A stretch of 64,000 nucleotides of DNA from JALSRK01 sp964461995 (GTDB taxonomy: Bacteria; Acidobacteriota; Terriglobia; Bryobacterales; Bryobacteraceae). The position numbers and the translations under genes were made by a program. Each line of letters opens with the position of its first letter. The first letter of the stretch is position 1. The notes below the pieces were generated by a model, which searched no databases, was not told the DNA's origin, and was given only the letters and a program-made list of their open reading frames with translations. Positions 59,681 through 64,000 of this stretch are shown piece after piece. The stretch covers positions 24,220 through 88,219 of the forward strand of contig CAYWXL010000014.1 in NCBI GenBank assembly GCA_964461995.1. The letters run 5' to 3'.

Positions 59681-60988
59681 ATGCGCGAACGGCTGGAGCG
59701 GTACTTCGAATTCGAGCGCCTCGGAACCACGTGGAAGACCGAGATCCTCGCCGGCTGCACCACCTTCCTGACGATGGCCTACATCGTCTTCGTCAACCCC
59801 TCGATCCTCGAGCAGGCGGGAATGCCGTTCAAGGCCGTCGTCGCCGCCACCTGCATTTCCGCGGCTTTCGGCAGCATCCTGATGGGCGTGCTGGCCCGCT
59901 ACCCGGTGGCGATGGCCCCGGGCATGGGTCTGAACGCCTATTTCACCTACTCCGTGGTCCAGGGCATGGGCGTGCCGTGGCAGGCGGCTCTCGGCGCGGT
60001 GTTCCTTTCCGGCGTCATCTTCTTCCTGCTTACTGCCGGCGGCATCCGGGAGCTGATCCTCTACTCGATCCCTCGTGAGCTTTACGCCGCCGTGGCCGTC
60101 GGCATCGGGCTGTTCATTGCCCTGATCGGGCTCACCTCGGCGGGCATCGTGCACTCGGATCCGTCCACCGTACTCAAGCTCGGCGACCTGCGCGAGGGTC
60201 CCGCCGCCCTGGCCCTCTTCGGCCTGCTGCTCACCGCCGCCTTGATGGTCTGGCGCGTGCGCGCCGCGATGCTGCTGGGCGTGCTGGCCACCACCGCCGT
60301 GGGCGCCATCGCCGGACTCGTCCAATGGAATCCCACGATGTACAGCATCGAGGAGGTCACCGCCACCGCGTTCGCCCTCGACATCGGCCGGGTGCTCGAG
60401 CCCGACATGTTCCACGTGGTGCTCGTCTTCCTGTTCGTCAATCTTTTCGACGACATCGGAACCCTCGTCGGCGTGGGCAAGAAGGCGAACCTCTTCGACG
60501 AGCAGGGCCGCATCCCCCGCGCCAACCGCATGCTGTTCACCGGGGCCGCCGCCACCACGTTCGGCTCGCTGGCCGGCACCTCGACGGTGACCCACTACAT
60601 CGAGAGCGCCGCCGGGGTCGTCGCCGGGGGGCGCACCGGCGTCACGGCCATCGTCACCGGGCTGCTGTTCATCGCCGCCATGTTCGTCGCGCCCCTGGTG
60701 GGAGCCATCCCCGCCGCCGCCACCGCCCCCGTCCTGATCCTGGTGGGCTCGCTCATGATCTCCCACGCCGGCGAGATCGACTGGAACGAGCCGGCCATCG
60801 CGGTGCCGGCCTTCCTGACGATCATCATGATCCCCTTGACCTTCTCCATCGCCAACGGCCTGGCCATCGGCTTCATCGCCCACACGCTGTTGCGGGTTCT
60901 CAAAGGGGAAGCGCGCCAGGTCTCCTGGCTCGTTTACGTTCTGACGGCGCTCTTCCTGGCCCGGTTCATCTTCTTGGGCGGCGAGTAA
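59681..60988 (+). CDS. NCS2/AzgA-type purine permease
   Basis: 435 residues from the ATG at 59681 (CAGGAG some 10 nt upstream); longer frames to 59408 run antisense to the neighbour. AzgA features: TTWKTEILAGCTTFLTMAYIVFVNP, PVAMAPGMGLNAYFTYSVV, FVNLFDDIGTLVGV and GSLAGTSTVTHYIESAAGV. Twelve to fourteen hydrophobic segments. Imports adenine, guanine or hypoxanthine with protons. No purine riboswitch seen upstream. Confidence 0.93.
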   Translation: MRERLERYFEFERLGTTWKTEILAGCTTFLTMAYIVFVNPSILEQAGMPFKAVVAATCISAAFGSILMGVLARYPVAMAPGMGLNAYFTYSVVQGMGVPWQAALGAVFLSGVIFFLLTAGGIRELILYSIPRELYAAVAVGIGLFIALIGLTSAGIVHSDPSTVLKLGDLREGPAALALFGLLLTAALMVWRVRAAMLLGVLATTAVGAIAGLVQWNPTMYSIEEVTATAFALDIGRVLEPDMFHVVLVFLFVNLFDDIGTLVGVGKKANLFDEQGRIPRANRMLFTGAAATTFGSLAGTSTVTHYIESAAGVVAGGRTGVTAIVTGLLFIAAMFVAPLVGAIPAAATAPVLILVGSLMISHAGEIDWNEPAIAVPAFLTIIMIPLTFSIANGLAIGFIAHTLLRVLKGEARQVSWLVYVLTALFLARFIFLGGE

Positions 60989-61006
60989 CTGCGGGCCCGC
61001 CGGCGT

Positions 61007-61858
61007 TCAGCTTTCGCCGTCTTCGCCCCGTTCTGCGGCGACGATCTCGTAAACCCTCCGCTTGGGAAGCTTGAAGCGCCGCGCCGCGGCCTTGATCGCC
61101 TCCATGCGCGAGGCCCCCGCCGCCACCTGCTCGTCCACCGCCGCCCGGATGGCTTGTTCATCTGGTTCGGGGGCCTCTTTCGCGGGCGGCTTGCCGATCA
61201 CGATGGTGAACTCGCCCTTGATCGAGTTGCGCCTGGCCAGCTCCTCGCGCACCTCTTCGGCCGTGCCCCGCAGGAACTCCTCGTGGATCTTGGTCATCTC
61301 GCGGGCGGCGACGATCGCGCGGTCGCCGGCCACCTGGCGCAGATCGTCCAGCGTGGCGAGGATCCGGTGCGGGGCCTCGAACAGAATCACCGTCGTATCC
61401 ATCTCTGCGATGCGGCGCAGCGTTTCCCGCCTCTGCGCCCCGCGGGGCGGCAGGAATCCGAGGAACGTGAACCGGTCCGAGGGCAGCCCCGAAGCCGCCA
61501 GCGCTGTGAGCGCGGCCGACGGTCCCGGCGCGGGGACCACCGGGATGCCTTCCTCGGCGGCCCGGCGGACCAGCCGGTAGCCGGGGTCCGAAACCACCGG
61601 CATCCCGGCGTCGGAGACCAGCGCCACGGACTTGCCCTCGCGCAGCCGCTCGATCAGCTCCTCGGCCCGCTGCTCCTCGTTGTGCTCGTGATAGCTGACC
61701 AGCGGCTTGCTGATGCCGAAGTGCGCCAGCAGCTTCCGCGTGTGGCGGGTGTCTTCGCAGGCAATGATGTCGGCCTCCTTGAGCAGACGCACCGCGCGGT
61801 AGGTGATGTCTTCCAGGTTGCCGATGGGCGTAGCGACGAGGTAGAGCGTACCCGGCAT
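61007..61858 (-). CDS. rsmI: 16S rRNA 2'-O-methyltransferase RsmI
   Basis: 283 residues of the tetrapyrrole-methylase fold. YLVATPIGNLEDI, ACEDTRHTRKLL, SDAGMPVVSDPGYRLV and GPSAALTALAASGLPSDRF are the RsmI signatures. It methylates C1402 of 16S rRNA on the ribose. The C-terminal 50 residues hold a helical extension (SRMEAIKAAARRFKLPKRRVYEIV) seen in full-length members. Convergent with the permease. Confidence 0.95.
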   Translation of the reverse strand: MPGTLYLVATPIGNLEDITYRAVRLLKEADIIACEDTRHTRKLLAHFGISKPLVSYHEHNEEQRAEELIERLREGKSVALVSDAGMPVVSDPGYRLVRRAAEEGIPVVPAPGPSAALTALAASGLPSDRFTFLGFLPPRGAQRRETLRRIAEMDTTVILFEAPHRILATLDDLRQVAGDRAIVAAREMTKIHEEFLRGTAEEVREELARRNSIKGEFTIVIGKPPAKEAPEPDEQAIRAAVDEQVAAGASRMEAIKAAARRFKLPKRRVYEIVAAERGEDGES

Positions 61859-61983
61859 CTGTTGCCAGTATGGCGCACGTCAGGCGGCGTCAAGGATTTC
61901 CACACTTGTTGGGCCGTGCCCGCCACTCGAGACGGCCAGCAGAGCTAGGAAACCAAGCGGCAGCAAGTCGACGGGATGCCGTT

Positions 61984-63690
61984 TTATCGGGAGCTTTCTT
62001 TCTTGCCAGCTTGGGGAGCGCCTACTGTCGGCCCAGTGAACGGCAGCGGAACTCGTTTGGCGCCGAACAGCAGCCAGTCGACCTTGGGCGGCCGCCCCTC
62101 TTCGGCCAGCACGACTTCATAGAGCAGCTCGGGCGGGTTCGTGTGGGCGAACTCCCGCACCAGCGGCCACGGTCTTCCCCGCCCCTTCTTCACCCGGCGC
62201 GTGGAGCCGCCGTAGCAGACCAGCACGTTGCCTTTCTGAGGCAGCCAGTCGGCGTCGCCCATGGCGTAGGTGGTCACTGCGTCGGGGCCCGGGCGGTCCG
62301 AGACCCAGACGAGCCGCGCCGTCTTGGTTTCCGGATCCAGCGCGAACTCCATGGCCCGGCTGTAGCTTTCGGCGATCGGCGTCGCCGGCGTGAACGGCCG
62401 GCTCTCCCAGATGCCGTTGTTGAACAGCAGCAGCGTGCCTTGCGGCGTCAGCTCGGGGGCGTGTTGGTACCAGGGCCAGGTGAACTCGCCCACGGGCCGG
62501 AACAGCAGCGGGCGGAAACGTTCGGGCCACCCGGTGGGTTCGGAGAAGATCCAGTCAAGCTCGCCGCCCGGCCGCCGGATCTTCAACACGGCGCTCAGCT
62601 TGCGCAGGTTCAGCAGGATGGAGTCGTCGCGCGGGTCGTAGAAGAGACCGTTGCCATGCGTCCAGTCGAGCGTCTCGGAGTAGCCGCGAATGATCCAGTA
62701 GCGGTTCAGCGTCCGGTGGCCGATGAAGTACGGGTCCAGGTGATCGAAGGCATTCCACCGCCAGACGAGCTTGCCCTCGCGGGTGAACTCGATCACTTCG
62801 TCGCCCATCACCTTCTGGGTCTTGCGGGGGGCGTCCGGATCGGTGTCGCTCGTGTAGTAATTTTCGATCCTTCTCACCTCGCCGCCCAGCACCAGCAGGT
62901 GGCCGTTGGGCAGCGCTTCGATGTCGTGGTGAAACGCGGCGGTGGGAATCGGGATCGCCCCTTCGGCCGGCCCCTGCGGACGTTTCGCGGCGTACCACTG
63001 GCGCACGACGTTGCCCAGCACGTCGATCTCGATCGCGCGCTGGTCGGCGCCCAGAAAAACGATGTTGCCGTTCGGCAGGGGTTCGAAATCGCTGATGCGG
63101 ATGCCGGAGCGGTAGTACCAGACAGGTTCGCCGCGGGCGTCGAGCGCCAGCAGAAGCCCATATTTCACGGCGAAGTCCGGCTCTCCGGCCGGCGCGCCCG
63201 GGCGGCGCTGGGGCGAAGGATTGGGCCCCACCCGACTCTGGCGCCGGACGCTCAGGATCGTCACACCCGGTTCCATCCGCTCCGGACGGCTTGCCTTGAC
63301 GAGAATCGGCGGGAACTCGCGGCGGTCCTCGGGTAACGGTGGCGTGGTGAACTCGAGGGCCTCGCGGGCTTCGGCCGTCTTGCCGCTCGCGTCCTCGATA
63401 CGAACCCGGATATGGTGCTTGCGGGCCGGGCGCATGCCGATCACCGGGAGGCCTTTCCGCGGATCATGTGAGGCGTCGAAGCGAAGCTCCCAAAAGTTCT
63501 CGCCGTCGCTCACGCGCATCGTCGTTGCGACCGAGCGATCAGCCTGAAACGTGACTACGGCTGCCAGCGGTACGGCGGGGTTCGGGTTCGGCCGGATCTC
63601 CGGCCCCCGCACGAAGGAAGGCTGCGCCAGGAGTGCGCCGGCTCCCATCGCCGCCACCCCAAGAATCTGGACTCTCGACCTTGTCGGCAT
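61984..63690 (-). CDS. Arylsulfotransferase-family secreted protein
   Basis: 568 residues from the ATG at 63690 (GTG at 63693 also possible); GGAGGGAG upstream and signal peptide ending GALLAQ. An N-terminal beta-sandwich (about 30-120) precedes a six-blade propeller as in ASST-type arylsulfate sulfotransferases: HHDIEALPNGHLLVLGGE, DWTHGNGLFYDPRDDSILLNLR and YQHAPELTPQGTLLLFNNG carry the His and Asn residues expected around the active site. Exchange of sulfate between phenols is the known activity; not proven here. Confidence 0.82.
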   Translation of the reverse strand: MPTRSRVQILGVAAMGAGALLAQPSFVRGPEIRPNPNPAVPLAAVVTFQADRSVATTMRVSDGENFWELRFDASHDPRKGLPVIGMRPARKHHIRVRIEDASGKTAEAREALEFTTPPLPEDRREFPPILVKASRPERMEPGVTILSVRRQSRVGPNPSPQRRPGAPAGEPDFAVKYGLLLALDARGEPVWYYRSGIRISDFEPLPNGNIVFLGADQRAIEIDVLGNVVRQWYAAKRPQGPAEGAIPIPTAAFHHDIEALPNGHLLVLGGEVRRIENYYTSDTDPDAPRKTQKVMGDEVIEFTREGKLVWRWNAFDHLDPYFIGHRTLNRYWIIRGYSETLDWTHGNGLFYDPRDDSILLNLRKLSAVLKIRRPGGELDWIFSEPTGWPERFRPLLFRPVGEFTWPWYQHAPELTPQGTLLLFNNGIWESRPFTPATPIAESYSRAMEFALDPETKTARLVWVSDRPGPDAVTTYAMGDADWLPQKGNVLVCYGGSTRRVKKGRGRPWPLVREFAHTNPPELLYEVVLAEEGRPPKVDWLLFGAKRVPLPFTGPTVGAPQAGKKESSR

Positions 63691-63920
63691 CACACACCCG
63701 TCTCCCTCCCGGTTCGCACTCTATCACGAACCGCGCGGCGGGCAAACGCGTTTGTTACGAGCGGGTCCGCAGTTGTATCGAACTGCGGCTCGAACGCTGG
63801 GAGACGGCGCGCTCGGCTCCACGCAGGGGACGTCAGTGGGAGCTTGCACTTGATTGCGCTTTGGTGTTGGATAGTGCTTGTTCGGCGGGTCATAGACGCG
63901 AAAACTTGGAGGCAAACGTC

Positions 63921-64000
63921 ATGTTTCGCAAACAACCGATCGGTTCTTCCCGGAACTGGAAGCTGCTGATGGTGGCCGTCCCGCTGGCCGCCGGGCTGCT
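63921..64000 (+). CDS. Start of a secreted protein, cut by window end
   Basis: ATG at 63921 with TTGGAGG upstream. The 26 visible residues (MFRKQPIGSSRNWKLLMVAV, then PLAAGLL) are a signal peptide or membrane anchor. Nothing can be said on function. Confidence 0.6.
   Translation, partial: MFRKQPIGSSRNWKLLMVAVPLAAGL

Noticed and set aside
58274..60883. 869-codon minus-strand frame running through the Ns
   Set aside because: Artefact of reading through 100 Ns; its upper part is antisense to the purine permease.
1..64000. tRNA/rRNA genes, CRISPR arrays, insertion sequences, prophage
   Set aside because: None recognised by eye: no repeat-spacer pattern, no transposase or integrase, no cloverleaf with a matching CCA-end.

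Overview
ORGANISM. High-GC bacterial chromosome, most likely an Acidobacteriota member of the Solibacter/Bryobacter type. This is inferred from protein families: a VWFA-related acidobacterial-domain protein (11686-12663), an Oar-like TonB receptor of a type seen in Solibacter (8127-10811), an acidobacterial secreted protein with a 'VPFDF' motif (21748-22182), DUF507, a YqgE-like protein with a signal peptide, and many secreted beta-propeller or Tat-leader proteins. No rRNA, tRNA, CRISPR array, insertion sequence or prophage was recognised. The sequence is draft: 100 Ns at 59168-59267 are flanked by two identical 55-bp copies, so the gap is probably an unmerged contig overlap inside one gene. 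LAYOUT. 1-3057: end of an alpha/beta hydrolase, a small secreted beta-sandwich-like protein, a YVTN propeller and a purple-acid-phosphatase-like enzyme. 3113-10811: arfB, a FecA-like TonB receptor, a 699-bp non-coding stretch, an 88-aa HTH-like protein, a deoxyhypusine-synthase homologue and an Oar-like receptor. 10976-13790: MoaD-MoaE fusion, VWFA protein, an Hfq/Sm-like protein with a lysine-rich N-terminal tail, and inositol monophosphatase. 13856-19510: a tight aromatic amino-acid operon, trpC-trpF-trpB-trpA-chorismate mutase-DAHP synthase-tyrA (no trpE/G/D here). 19517-22182: a strongly promoted FHA-GAF-AAA+ sigma-54 activator with a leader mini-ORF, convergent with a secreted-protein gene that has a sigma-54-like promoter. 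22486-25004: purS-glmS-yjbQ. 25061-34865: Tat-leader aldo/keto reductase, ribokinase with DUF507, a secreted repeat protein, membrane proteins, FAH-family protein, Tat-leader propeller, amidohydrolase and bacterioferritin. 35083-39187: NtrC-type regulator, membrane histidine kinase and lipoprotein operon. 39567-47098: ClpA/B-D2-like AAA+ ATPase, wecB, core MetE, secreted proteins, YqgE-like protein, Gfo/Idh/MocA oxidoreductase and ROK kinase. 47134-54582: a minus-strand polysaccharide cluster (three glycosyltransferases, a DUF3108 protein, a glycosyltransferase-methyltransferase fusion and an ABC-2 permease carrying an Ig-like domain). 54756-64000: RmuC with a long acidic tail, two tandem secreted paralogues (one split by the gap), a purine permease, rsmI, an arylsulfotransferase-like protein and the start of another secreted protein. 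HOW IT WORKS TOGETHER. The clearest functional units are the trp/aro operon, the two sigma-54 regulatory units and the surface-polysaccharide cluster. About ten genes have a -10-like hexamer only 6-12 nt before the start codon and no Shine-Dalgarno sequence, suggesting widespread leaderless transcription.
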